Source of the DNA: Lineus longissimus
Taxonomy: Eukaryota > Nemertea > Pilidiophora > Heteronemertea > Lineidae
Length of the DNA: 64,000 nucleotides
Assembly: GCF_910592395.1 (NCBI RefSeq)
Contig: NC_088317.1
Coordinates: 7,626,001-7,690,000 of the forward strand
Direction of reading: 5' to 3'
Shown: positions 44,501-51,290 of the stretch, piece by piece
Layout of the letters: each line of letters starts with the position of its first letter
Numbering within the stretch: position 1 is the first letter of the stretch
Notes under the pieces: generated by a model
Told to the model about the DNA's origin: nothing
Database searches by the model: none
Seen by the model: the letters and a program-made list of their open reading frames with translations, nothing else
Made by a program: the position numbers and the translations under genes

Positions 44501-45387
44501 AATCAAAGTGGTTAGCACCATACATTGATTTTAACACTAAAAGACGTATGGATTCTAAGACTGATTTTGAGAAAGACTATTTTAAGCTCATGAATAATGC
44601 GTTCTACGGAAAGACTTGTGAGAATGTAAGGAACAGGGTTGAAAATGAATTTGTATCGGACGGGGAGAGAGCCAGGAATGTAATGGCCAATCCCAGGTTT
44701 TCATCGATATGCGTATTTGACGAACATAATGCTGCTATTAGCATGAGGAAAACATCAATGAAATTCAACAAACCAATCTACATAGGAGCCTCAGTACTTG
44801 AATTGTCTAAATTATTAATGTATGAATTCTATTATGAAGTTCTTCAACCGTACTTTGGTGAGAAAAATATTGAACTACTGTATCTAGATACAGATTCCTT
44901 TGTACTTAACATTAATACTGATGACTTAACTAAAGACTTAAAGGAGTTGAAACACTATTTTGACTTCAGTAATTATCCAAAAGATCATACACTCTATGAC
45001 ACCAGTAAGAAGAAGGTACCAGGCTACTTTAAGGATGAGCTAGGAGGAGTAGAGATGACTGAATTCATTGCCCTGAGAAGTAAGATGTACGCTTACAGGA
45101 CAAAAGATTACGATTCTAAGAAATTAAAGGGTATTGCCAAGAATGTAGTAAGGAGAAATATCTCATTTGATGACTATGTTGATTGTCTTGAAAAGAGTAG
45201 GTCATTTTACCACAAGATGAGACACTTAAGATCAGATAAACACCAAATCTATTTGGAAGAAGTTGACAAAAAAAACCTCAGTCCTTTTGATGACAAGAGG
45301 TTCATACTTGAAGATGGAATAAGCACCTTACCATTTGGAATGTATTATGAAGGCTACATAGATTACAGCGATTCAAACTTCGCTTGA
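41548..45387 (+). CDS. POLB: Protein-primed family B DNA polymerase (Polinton)
   Basis: 1279 residues from MTDKNQKILC, chosen because the ATG at 41548 follows AAATAGAATG and the upstream ATG (41515) adds only a short extension. N-terminal C2H2-like finger; NDNKCFLWSLLAAKY region at ~245; second finger CRRCMNYFYRKSTLDKHKKKC before the exonuclease. Exonuclease motifs: I YADFETI (~445), II HNLSNYDSHLF, III YLKTDVILLAD. Polymerase motifs: A YVDANNLYG (~838), B NNAFYGKT (~1016), C YLDTDSF (~1112). It replicates the linear element using a terminal protein primer. Six hairpin-unit loci lie in frame, none inside the core catalytic motifs. The frame is intact. Confidence 0.95.
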   Translation: MTDKNQKILCTTCDKYISYNNMAIHRRTKGHLSKLNPDYVPLAQPRAQSLIPKTMDKKLAFEENELDGIKKVSGIEIVKQFGKPVVTISLKIDREAKQVYEYRDKLEEVLFQLNDYHHKISISVFAQFDRPLVEEQSIDRQGESVTRTTSREHSSTRTKSREQSSTHPIQSPMESIISRNQAIYAITNQLNYIKTQIEERYFQGSGLTLNKIESCNMTICSYKRCKGGHYTKLPFKTKAVINVESNDNKCFLWSLLAAKYLKENPETDFVLRAELESTLNITTDMLQMTSSREQSSKTTDIKIKSFPVCIQKDIPKIESDNNLKINVFKLENEWAKSTCEAKLEPLYLSKNYDDDDVIDLLYFKDHFMYIRDINVFFRTLAHRVYLCRRCMNYFYRKSTLDKHKKKCGEHDYCKITLPPPNSKWSQIKFEKHSFKNRVPFVIYADFETISTTVNDNSSSALRTKSDTTQTDTTKKLFKQNASAVGVYVHSDYTHLYSSQYVSHRGADVVDVFCNWLIRMEEQFSNLLNCNFPLTMTDEDSSSALRTKSDWHKYQLETHCYYCNQPLGYDKVKDHDHYCGRYRGAAHNSCNLNEKKAMFVPVFFHNLSNYDSHLFIKELMTKLPKYKKILAKTSEEYISFQFGCFRFLDSYRFLQSSLDNITKSMLDDDFKITRQLFPNTTDFKLLRKKGSVPYSFYTSHESYNVTYLEKSMFFDELKNEMAPDSAYDEAKVIWDHFKIRNHGEFIDLYLKTDVILLADLFEKFRDVNLNYFQIDPCHCYSAPGLTWQAGLKYTGINLELLTDTNILLTFEKAIRGGISGVMGTRHVKADEHHKLLYVDANNLYGWSMMEPQPYGSFEMIDIDPLELCSQDKARLNMNVISKEQIMAIPSDSEVGYFLEVDLEYPGNIKFKSRNFPFCPESLFIEDDELSPYQRELLGDDKRSNVEKLILTQKDKTNYIVHYRMLQFYLKHGMVLKRVHSVISFKQSKWLAPYIDFNTKRRMDSKTDFEKDYFKLMNNAFYGKTCENVRNRVENEFVSDGERARNVMANPRFSSICVFDEHNAAISMRKTSMKFNKPIYIGASVLELSKLLMYEFYYEVLQPYFGEKNIELLYLDTDSFVLNINTDDLTKDLKELKHYFDFSNYPKDHTLYDTSKKKVPGYFKDELGGVEMTEFIALRSKMYAYRTKDYDSKKLKGIAKNVVRRNISFDDYVDCLEKSRSFYHKMRHLRSDKHQIYLEEVDKKNLSPFDDKRFILEDGISTLPFGMYYEGYIDYSDSNFA
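41986..42045. repeat. Two tandem double-hairpin units in PolB
   Basis: GGAC-TAC-GTCC/GAGC-ATA-GCTC then GGAC-AAA-GTCC/GAAC-AAA-GTTC, period 30. Linkers are A and C rather than T, avoiding TGA in this frame (TSREHSST, KSREQSST). Polinton A PolB lacks them at the same site. Confidence 0.95.
42347..42377. repeat. Double-hairpin unit in PolB
   Basis: GGAC-TTT-GTCC, TGA, GAGC-AGA-GCTC; encodes DFVLRAELE. The AGA loop avoids the TAG that the ATA loop would give in this frame. Confidence 0.9.
42410..42437. repeat. Double-hairpin unit with TGAC/GTCA stem
   Basis: TGAC-TTC-GTCA then CGA and GAAC-AGA-GTTC. Both stems have changed in paired fashion compared with the common unit. Encodes TSSREQSS. Confidence 0.85.
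42914..42945. repeat. Double-hairpin unit in PolB exonuclease region
   Basis: GAGC-TCT-GCTC, TCA, GGAC-AAA-GTCC; encodes SSALRTKSD, between exonuclease motif I and the next conserved block. Confidence 0.9.
43162..43195. repeat. Double-hairpin unit in PolB
   Basis: GAGC-TCT-GCTC, TCA, GGAC-GAA-GTCC; encodes SSALRTKSD again, in the same frame as the unit at 42914. Confidence 0.9.
44137..44168. repeat. Double-hairpin unit in PolB, degraded second stem
   Basis: GAGC-TAT-GCTC, TCA, GGAC-AAA-GCTC; the second stem has lost pairing. Encodes ELCSQDKARL between polymerase motifs A and B. Confidence 0.85.
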
Positions 45388-45530
45388 GTCCGACTTCGTC
45401 TTGAGAGCATAGCTCGAGTCGAGCTTTGCTCTCTGGACCTTGTCCTAGTCGGACTTCGTCCTGAGAGCATAGCTCGAGTGCAAAATCTTTATTGGGACTT
45501 TGTCCTGAGAGCATAGCTCGATTAAACTAA
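45387..45530. repeat. Hairpin-unit cluster after PolB
   Basis: At least four units in mixed orientation, including an inverted junction at about 45410-45480. Being intergenic, these units carry the TGA linker and ATA loop freely. They form the 3' flank of PolB and may act in RNA if transcribed. Confidence 0.9.
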
Positions 45531-45534
45531 TGAA

Positions 45535-45640
45535 TAGGGTGGTGCTGATGGTAGTGTTACTTGGTGAAATTCATCCCTAACACCAAAGTAATGATAATAG
45601 TGATAGTGATACACCACATTAGGATTAGGACTATTTAGTC
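45535..45640 (-). other. Possible small His/Tyr-rich protein segment
   Basis: On minus, a frame without a clear ATG reads VVYHYHYYHYFG and then LPSAPPYSLV before a stop near 45530. It corresponds to the A small gene at 6183-6380. Its upstream part runs open through the hairpin cluster. Confidence 0.35.
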
Positions 45641-45755
45641 GGACTTTGTCCTGAGAGCATAGCTCGAGTCGAACTTTGTTCTCTGGACTTTGTCCTAGTC
45701 CGACTTCGTCTTGAGAGCATAGCTCGAGTCGAACTTTGTTCTCTGGACGTAGTCA
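45637..45755. repeat. Hairpin-unit cluster, four units in alternating orientation
   Basis: Alternates GGAC-TTT-GTCC/GAGC-ATA-GCTC with GAAC-TTT-GTTC/GGAC units. Stems differ between units by paired changes (GAGC/GCTC versus GAAC/GTTC). Polinton A has one unit at the matching location (6311-6336). Confidence 0.9.
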
Positions 45756-45769
45756 GGGTCCTGTTTGAT

Positions 45770-46429
45770 TTACTGAACTTTTAGTTTTTCTAGCATCTCT
45801 GTCTGTGCTAGTTTTTTTCCTTCTTCTAAAAAAGTCTTCTTTAAAGACTCTACATCAACAGCTGAACTTGCCTCCCTTTGTTTTTTCCTAATGGCATTTT
45901 TCATCGAAATGTATTTCTCCTTCTCCTTGAGAATCAAAGTAAACTCATCTGTAGATATGTGAGAATCGGTTAAGGCTTTACTGACCAAATCATTGATTGT
46001 GTTCAGTTTTGAAATTGCCAACATTCTGATATTCTCATGCTTTTCAATTTTCCTTAGAATATTCTTTTTCTCCCAGCCTAAGGCTGATGAAATAATGGCA
46101 CTACCTATTGTTACGCCACCCAAAGCTAAGCCTATCGGTGCCGTGATGACACCAGCTAAAGCGGAAACACCAACAGATCCGGCTGCAACGCTGGCAAAAT
46201 TAAGGAAATGGCTAATGCCAGTAATTACGCTAAATGCTTTTTTGTACTTTGAAAATATCTTTCTTCTAAATTCAATCTCGCTTTCTAAGAAACTCTTAAC
46301 ATCACATATTTGTTGTAGTCTGAAAGCCTGAGGGTTACTTTCTGTATGCTTTTCAGACCTTTCATAGTTTAATTGACTTTCAGAGTTTAAATTACTTAAA
46401 TCTGGATAAACCTTGTTGTCTCCATTCAT
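45770..46429 (-). CDS. MDG-family protein with hydrophobic core, Polinton B
   Basis: 219 residues, MNGDNKVYPDLSNLNSE start in TTAAATG context. Charged helix SEIEFRRKIFSKYKKAF, then a Gly/Ala hydrophobic stretch (SALAGVITAPIGLALGG, VTIGSAIISSALG) near residues 90-130, then Lys/Glu helices ending KKLAQTEMLEKLKVQ. The intact version of the A gene at 6380-7057. Likely membrane-associated; no family recognised. Its ATG is 4 bp from the upstream gene's stop. Confidence 0.65.
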   Translation of the reverse strand: MNGDNKVYPDLSNLNSESQLNYERSEKHTESNPQAFRLQQICDVKSFLESEIEFRRKIFSKYKKAFSVITGISHFLNFASVAAGSVGVSALAGVITAPIGLALGGVTIGSAIISSALGWEKKNILRKIEKHENIRMLAISKLNTINDLVSKALTDSHISTDEFTLILKEKEKYISMKNAIRKKQREASSAVDVESLKKTFLEEGKKLAQTEMLEKLKVQ

Positions 46430-46433
46430 TTAA

Positions 46434-46685
46434 TTAGTGGGAATAACTAGAATCAGTTGTTCTGTCATTTCTAGTGTTTAATGTTGATCTTACAGACACT
46501 ACAGGTTTTTGAAGTACATTAAATTTTAAAGGTTTTTCTGGCCCAGCAGGCCCAGCAGATTTTAAAGGTTTTTCGGGACCAGGCTCCAACTTTGACTCTA
46601 CTTCTGCCTCTAATTCTCTATGAAATCGTTCTAATCTTTCTTTCCAATTACGTGGTCGTTTTGTGTAACCCCAAGTTCTATTCAT
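46434..46685 (-). CDS. MNRTWGY-family small protein, Polinton B
   Basis: 83 residues, MNRTWGYTKRPRNWKERL in TTAAATG context, then Glu/Pro-rich tail shorter than in A (fewer KPLK repeats) and ending TTDSSYSH as in A. Both ends conserved and the middle variable. Function unknown. Confidence 0.6.
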   Translation of the reverse strand: MNRTWGYTKRPRNWKERLERFHRELEAEVESKLEPGPEKPLKSAGPAGPEKPLKFNVLQKPVVSVRSTLNTRNDRTTDSSYSH

Positions 46686-47135
46686 TTAATTAAGTAAAAT
46701 AAAATCAATTCACTGCAAAGAGTAAATTTCTTTCAAGTCTATTATTCAACTTAATCATCTCGTTTATGATTTCTGTCTGACTACTTATGTTAATGTTCTG
46801 GTTCATTCTCATGTTATTATTTAAATTCGATAATCTATCAAACAGAATCATATTTTCATCACGAAGATAATCCCCGAAATGCTGTGATATCACTATTTTC
46901 CAATCTGGTATTACATCCTGGTCTCGAAAGACAAACCAGTTTTCACTTCTTATCTTTACCATGAAAACCATTGACCTATCCAATTGATCCTTAAATAGTG
47001 TGTAGTCTACTTTAGCACTCTTCTGTCTGTTTTCTGTCTTTTCCATTGGTCTCATGTTAAACCAAGCAAAGCACAGTTCAGGTTTATCTTTGAATTCCTT
47101 GATTGGTAAGACATGATCCAACTCTTCTTCTACTA

Positions 47136-47166
47136 TTCGAACTCTGTTCTCGGGACTTTGTCCTAT
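47136..47166. repeat. Single double-hairpin unit in HNH gene
   Basis: GAAC-TCT-GTTC, CG, GGAC-TTT-GTCC; encodes IGQSPENRVR. Site-equivalent to three tandem units in Polinton A (7787-7857). Confidence 0.95.
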
Positions 47167-47246
47167 TGGAGATAGACTCCTCTGGTACTCTAACCACTGT
47201 GAGAAGAAACTGTCTGTACATCCTAGATTGAATGATGAATTACCGG

Positions 47247-47277
47247 TCGGACTTCGTCCTGAGAGCAGAGCTCGAGT
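47247..47277. repeat. Double-hairpin unit in HNH gene, absent from A
   Basis: GGAC-TTC-GTCC, TGA, GAGC-AGA-GCTC on +; on the coding strand RALLSGRSPT. The A gene has a plain Ser run before SSFNLGC at this place. Confidence 0.9.
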
Positions 47278-47900
47278 ACACTCTCCCTTAGAAATGCGGT
47301 TTAGACCAACTCTAATTTTGTGTCTGTCTCTATTACCATTTTGGTCAAGGTAATCCTTTTTGTAATATGAATTAAAACATGATCTGCAGTTACCTCTATT
47401 TCCGTTTTTACCAAATTCACCATCACTTAGTAATTTAATTTCATAACATTTATTACATCCCTTGATTTTACTTGAACCACATTCTTTCAGGTTTCTTTTC
47501 ACAGCACTTAACACAATAAATTGTAGGTTGATTTTCCATGTTTTGATTCATCATATTATTCTGATTTTCCATGTTTTGATTTTCCATGTTTTGATTTTCC
47601 ATGTTTTGATTTAACATAATCTGATTTAAGATAAACTGATTTATCATATTTTGATTTAACATAATCTGATTTATCATATTTTGATTTAACATATTATTTT
47701 GATGCAAATAATACAAAAACTTCTGAATATTTTGATTCATCATATTATCATGATTCATCATATTATTATGATTCATCATACCATTTTGATTATCAAATAT
47801 TGCTCCATCCATTTCTTTCTTTATTTAGTAGGACATTTTTTTTTTAAATTACGTTTTTCGAACTTGTTCTTGTGACTTAAGTCACTTTAGAGACTTTATT

Positions 47901-49022
47901 TCATTTCAATGATTTGATATCAGAAACTGGTAACCATTCATTGAACTTATCACTGTAACCCTTCCACTTCACTAATCCGTATTTCTTGCCTTTACTGGTC
48001 TTGTACCTTAGGATTTTCTCGATCTTGTACTCTAGCTGGTCAGGATTAGGAACATAGCTCAATTCCTCTTCATAGAAATATCCTTGAATTTCTTCTTTGT
48101 GGTAATCCTCAAGCTTGTAGACGATAGGGTGAGTAAAGATGATCTGTTTGATTTGGAACACCTCCTCAGTGTAGTTGGGCATGTAACCTTTACCGAAAAT
48201 GGACTTGTACTTTGAAATTCTTACACTGTCACCTACTTTGTACTTTGGATCACCAAATGTCTCTTTGAGGTGAAGACCGTAAAGATTGTACCACACTGTT
48301 CCTTCGTTTTCCATCTTTCTGGCGTCTACAGGTTTCATACCTATTGATGAGTGAAATGTGTTATTGTAGCCGCTGACCAGGTCATCCAGAACGTCAATCC
48401 ACTTGTCAGTCTCCTTAGCGGTGAAATAACGCCACATTTTTTCTTTAAGGGTTCTATTGAATCTCTCTACTACTGCTGCCTTCTTATCAGATTTTGTGGA
48501 GAACCATTCTATGTCATTTTCTGTTAAGAGTTCCTTGAAGTGTTTGTTGTAAAATTCTGTACCGTCATCAAACTGGATTTTCGTTGGTTTTGCTTCCTCA
48601 AATATCACTTTAAATGCATCTCTGATTTCTTCTCCCCTCTTACTCTTAACTGCTAGAGCCCAAGAAAAACGACTAAATAGATCTATGACTGTTAAAATGA
48701 ATCTGTTGCCTTTATTTTGTTTCTCGAATTTCTGCATGTCAACCAGATCTGCTTGCCATTGTTGATCGATATACGATACCATTGTCTTCCTGAAGGTGAA
48801 TTTCTTAATGGCCGGTTTGTGTAGTTGGTGAGTTGGTAGTGTTTCTAGAAATTCTTTCACTTCTTTTTGTTTAATAAGTTTTCCTGAGCTCTGCTCTCGT
48901 GACGAAGTCATATCTTCCTTGACCTGTTTCCAGATTTTACTCAAAGAACTGTAAGCCACGGGACTCTCGGGGTTGTAGTACAAATCCCTTAGATACTGCT
49001 GTGTGTCATCCTTTACATCCAT
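47901..49022 (-). CDS. INT: Polinton B integrase with chromodomain
   Basis: 373 residues, intact. N-terminal helical region; rve (retroviral integrase) core with candidate catalytic residues Asp92 (WQADLVD), Asp152 (IQFDDGTEF) and Glu186 (AAVVERFNR). A linker with VGDSVRISKYK follows. The C-terminal chromodomain is near 325-373 (YKIEKILRYKTSKGKKYGL, VKWKGYSDKFNEWLP). It inserts the element with a 6-bp stagger. A hairpin unit sits at residues ~38-46 (TSSREQSS), where A has an unrelated SVTGKPSN. Start palindrome shared with the ATPase gene. Chromodomain may guide targeting to histone marks. Confidence 0.95.
   Translation of the reverse strand: MDVKDDTQQYLRDLYYNPESPVAYSSLSKIWKQVKEDMTSSREQSSGKLIKQKEVKEFLETLPTHQLHKPAIKKFTFRKTMVSYIDQQWQADLVDMQKFEKQNKGNRFILTVIDLFSRFSWALAVKSKRGEEIRDAFKVIFEEAKPTKIQFDDGTEFYNKHFKELLTENDIEWFSTKSDKKAAVVERFNRTLKEKMWRYFTAKETDKWIDVLDDLVSGYNNTFHSSIGMKPVDARKMENEGTVWYNLYGLHLKETFGDPKYKVGDSVRISKYKSIFGKGYMPNYTEEVFQIKQIIFTHPIVYKLEDYHKEEIQGYFYEEELSYVPNPDQLEYKIEKILRYKTSKGKKYGLVKWKGYSDKFNEWLPVSDIKSLK
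48886..48911. repeat. Double-hairpin unit in integrase, TGAC/GTCA stem
   Basis: GAGC-TCT-GCTC, CG, TGAC-GAA-GTCA; the second stem shows a paired change from GGAC/GTCC. Encodes TSSREQSS on minus. Confidence 0.85.
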
Positions 49023-49029
49023 TTAAATG
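49020..49029. promoter_or_regulatory. Shared divergent start palindrome CATTTAAATG
   Basis: Holds the INT ATG (49020-49022, minus) and the ATPase ATG (49027-49029, plus) with four bases between. Same layout as Polinton A 9619-9628. No room exists for separate conventional promoters unless they lie inside the coding regions. Confidence 0.5.
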
Positions 49030-49647
49030 AGTGAAGTATTTATTTACGAGCCACACAATATGTTAATTTCTGGTGTTACCAATTGTGGTAAGACATATTT
49101 TGCCCTTGACCTCTTAGAAAAGGAGTATCGGCACAAGTTCCAGAACATAGTCATTTTCTGTCCAACATATTTCAACAATAAGACATATGAAAGGAAATGG
49201 ATTTACCAAGACAAGAACGTCTACATAGTTAATCCCGAAGCTGTGGCCAGTAATTTGGACCTTGTGCTTCAGTTTGCTACTCTGACCTTTGCTGGTTCTA
49301 ACACATTATTCCTCATTGATGACTGTGCTAATTTGAGAGACACAAAAAAGAAGGTGTCCGAGTTATGTAATCTTGCCTTTTCCGGCAGGCACTACAATCT
49401 TTCTGTTTGGTTACTAGTTCAGAAGTACAATTCAGTTGTCAAGGACTACAGAGAGAACATAAGAATTTTAGTATTATTTTTTAACAAGGATGAATCAGCC
49501 ATGAAAGATGCCTTAGAAGAAAACAGTGTTATTCCTAAGGAGAAAAGACAGTACTACATAGAAGAACTTAAGATGAAAAAAGGATCAAAACTGATCATTA
49601 GACTACAACATCCATTTGGATTTACTCTTTCCCATCAAAAATCTTAG
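49027..49647 (+). CDS. ATP: Polinton B genome-packaging ATPase (FtsK/HerA type)
   Basis: 206 residues, intact. Walker A GVTNCGKTYF at residues 16-25, Walker B TLFLIDDCANL at 93-103, then FSGRHYNLSVWLLVQKYNS (sensor-like region) and DESAMKDALEENSVIPKEKR. Compact A32-type packaging ATPase, expected to act at the capsid portal. The only B right-arm gene on +. Confidence 0.9.
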   Translation: MSEVFIYEPHNMLISGVTNCGKTYFALDLLEKEYRHKFQNIVIFCPTYFNNKTYERKWIYQDKNVYIVNPEAVASNLDLVLQFATLTFAGSNTLFLIDDCANLRDTKKKVSELCNLAFSGRHYNLSVWLLVQKYNSVVKDYRENIRILVLFFNKDESAMKDALEENSVIPKEKRQYYIEELKMKKGSKLIIRLQHPFGFTLSHQKS

Positions 49648-49654
49648 TCCCGCT

Positions 49655-49722
49655 TCTGATCATCAGGACTGTGTCCGATCATCAGGACTGTGTCCGATCA
49701 TCAGGACTGTGTCCGATCAGTG
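49655..49722. repeat. Tandem GGAC-TGT-GTCC hairpins (19-bp period)
   Basis: Three copies of ATCATCAGGACTGTGTCCG, related to one half of the double-hairpin unit with a new loop and a GATCATCA spacer. Placed between the convergent ATPase and MAG genes. Confidence 0.85.
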
Positions 49723-50159
49723 GTCTTAGTCTTTCTAACCCTAGTAAAATAATAAATTATTAACCCTAAACCACTAAGTCCTAGGATAATCCATAGGTAT
49801 TCGTATTTCTTCATTTCATCACTAGGTTGGTACTAATCACTTAATTGTGGTCGCTGAGGTAGTACAATAGTTCTTTCTGGATGTAAATGATTGTAAACAG
49901 TAAGTGCTGAATCAGTATTGTTAAAATCAATAGAAGCGTCTCTTTCTCTCTTTAATTCAAGATTAACGAAGTCAATGGTACTTTTCCTATGCTCATCCCA
50001 TTCTGTGGATGCTCTTTGCAATTGCTCTTCAGCTAAATTATGTCTCTTCATTTCAGTCTCATAACCGTTTTTGTCTAGTTTTTTAAAAAGGTAACCGGAT
50101 CCAGTGAATGCTAATCCATTGATTATTGCAGATCCAAATAACATACCAATGCCAGCCAT
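49701..50159 (-). pseudogene. MAG-family small membrane protein, Polinton B
   Basis: MAGIGMLFGSAIINGLAFTG start in TTAAATG context; helix RHNLAEEQLQRASTEWDEHRK; then a TAG near 49833 (tyrosine in A), after which the frame stays open through EMKKYEYLWIILGLSGLGL and ends in the hairpin repeat at 49701. Two hydrophobic segments flank the charged helix. Confidence 0.6.
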
Positions 50160-50177
50160 TTAATTCCAGTGAAAATG

Positions 50178-50951
50178 TTAATTTAAATGATGTGTCCCTG
50201 AGAGCATAGCTCGAGTTAATACCAATTGGTACTGTACATTATGACCATTAAGATCAATGATGTCACCTTTTTCATCAGTTAAGCGAATATTCAGCTTATT
50301 GAATCTTGGTTTACAGGGAATTGCTATTGGTTTCTCAAATATGTATGCTATTAAATCCCCAAAATTAGCTTCCTTTATTGGTCTTGTGGTTAGCACATCA
50401 GATGCTTCACCATTACTTAATACACTATTAGATTCGATTATGTCACAGTGAAAAACAAAATGGTTAATTGGTCTAAAATTGATGGGTTTCTCGCTTACAA
50501 CATCATCCTTACTTTTATTGTCTAAAGGGTAAGGCCATTCTGATTTCATGCCAAATAATTCATTACTTTTACCAAGAAAATAGATCTGATAATGCGCCTC
50601 ATTTTTTCTCTTTAGGAAGTGTAAGATGGACTTACCTGTTGGTTCTTCAAGGTCAAATCTGACAGCACCTCTACTCATACTATTTTCTTTCAACTTATCC
50701 GCAAATACTTTTGAAAAGCTCTGTAGGTCATAGAGACCATCTGGTAGCGTAATCTCTGCCACATCAAACCCCTTAACTTTGATTCGGTTATTCTCCCTGG
50801 CTGCACTTATGTTGTAGAATGTACAAGGTATTACTACAAAAGTTAAAGTGATGCTACATGCATCCTGAATTTCAGTCTTGAGATTGACTGTTAAATCACT
50901 TGAACTCTGATCTGGATAGTCACTTGAATCTATGTTCATTACAGTAACCAT
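50178..50951 (-). CDS. Polinton B penton-like minor capsid protein
   Basis: 257 residues, intact, start MVTVMNIDSSDYPDQSS in GTAAATG context. Conserved blocks: FVVIPCTFYNIS, DGLYDLQSFSKVFADKL, NELFGMKSEWPYPLD, LTTRPIKEANFGDLIAY and LNIRLTDEKGDIIDLNG. The last residues (RAMLSGTHHLN) come from a partial hairpin unit, replacing the A ending. Expected at capsid vertices next to the MCP. Confidence 0.75.
   Translation of the reverse strand: MVTVMNIDSSDYPDQSSSDLTVNLKTEIQDACSITLTFVVIPCTFYNISAARENNRIKVKGFDVAEITLPDGLYDLQSFSKVFADKLKENSMSRGAVRFDLEEPTGKSILHFLKRKNEAHYQIYFLGKSNELFGMKSEWPYPLDNKSKDDVVSEKPINFRPINHFVFHCDIIESNSVLSNGEASDVLTTRPIKEANFGDLIAYIFEKPIAIPCKPRFNKLNIRLTDEKGDIIDLNGHNVQYQLVLTRAMLSGTHHLN
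50192..50215. repeat. Partial double-hairpin unit at penton 3' end
   Basis: GTCC then CTGA and GAGC-ATA-GCTC; the GGAC arm is lost. It supplies the C-terminal codons of the penton gene. Confidence 0.75.
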
Positions 50952-51008
50952 TTACTTAAGCAAATTTTCGTTTTCAAATTTACCTTTTATCAAATAAGTA
51001 AATTATTC

Positions 51009-51245
51009 TTACTTCATAATATTTCTGGGTAGGATTCCTTGATCGTAAAGGTACTCTAATGTTCCATTACTAATAGCTACAGTTCCACCCAGTTTAAGAA
51101 TTTCCTCTAGGTTGGCCTGACTTGGGGGACCAATATTGATTCTCAAGAACCTTTTCAGTAACATAGAGTAACCAATTGTTGTTGATGCCAACAGTAAACA
51201 TTGATACAGTGTATTTATGATATCTTTCTTTCCTGGTGTATCCAT
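51009..51245 (-). CDS. Small conserved membrane protein, Polinton B
   Basis: 78 residues, MDTPGKKDIINTLYQ in TTAAATG context; helix LLASTTIGYSMLLKRFL; GPPSQANLEEILKLGG; end YDQGILPRNIMK. Same length as in A. It is the same gene into which Polinton B itself inserted in Polinton C. Confidence 0.7.
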   Translation of the reverse strand: MDTPGKKDIINTLYQCLLLASTTIGYSMLLKRFLRINIGPPSQANLEEILKLGGTVAISNGTLEYLYDQGILPRNIMK

Positions 51246-51290
51246 TTAATTACTTAGAAAATCACTAGTAAAACTCATTTATCTAGTATT

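Larger units (their letters stand above)
46705..47812 (-). pseudogene. HNH-type endonuclease, Polinton B, frameshifted
   Basis: N-terminus MDGAIFDNQNGMMNHNN with Asn/Met/Gln repeats (NQNMENQ). CVKCCEKKPE marks the first zinc motif; a frameshift and small loss near 47500 precede CNKCYEIKLLSDGEF and CRSCFNSYYKK. The nuclease core is EEELDHVLPIKEF, CFAWFNMRP and KTENRQKSAK, the HNH pattern (DH, N, N..K). A C-terminal Asn-rich helix follows. Hairpin units at 47136-47166 and 47247-47277. Zinc ribbon plus HNH recalls homing or resolving endonucleases of large DNA viruses. Confidence 0.65.

Noticed and set aside
45387-45530. Hairpins as intrinsic transcription terminators
   Set aside because: Eukaryotic context, no T-tracts after stems, and the same units lie in the middle of open genes.
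37928-45755. CRISPR-like array interpretation of the repeated hairpins
   Set aside because: Repeats are dispersed, in both orientations, mostly inside genes, without regular unique spacers; host is a eukaryote.
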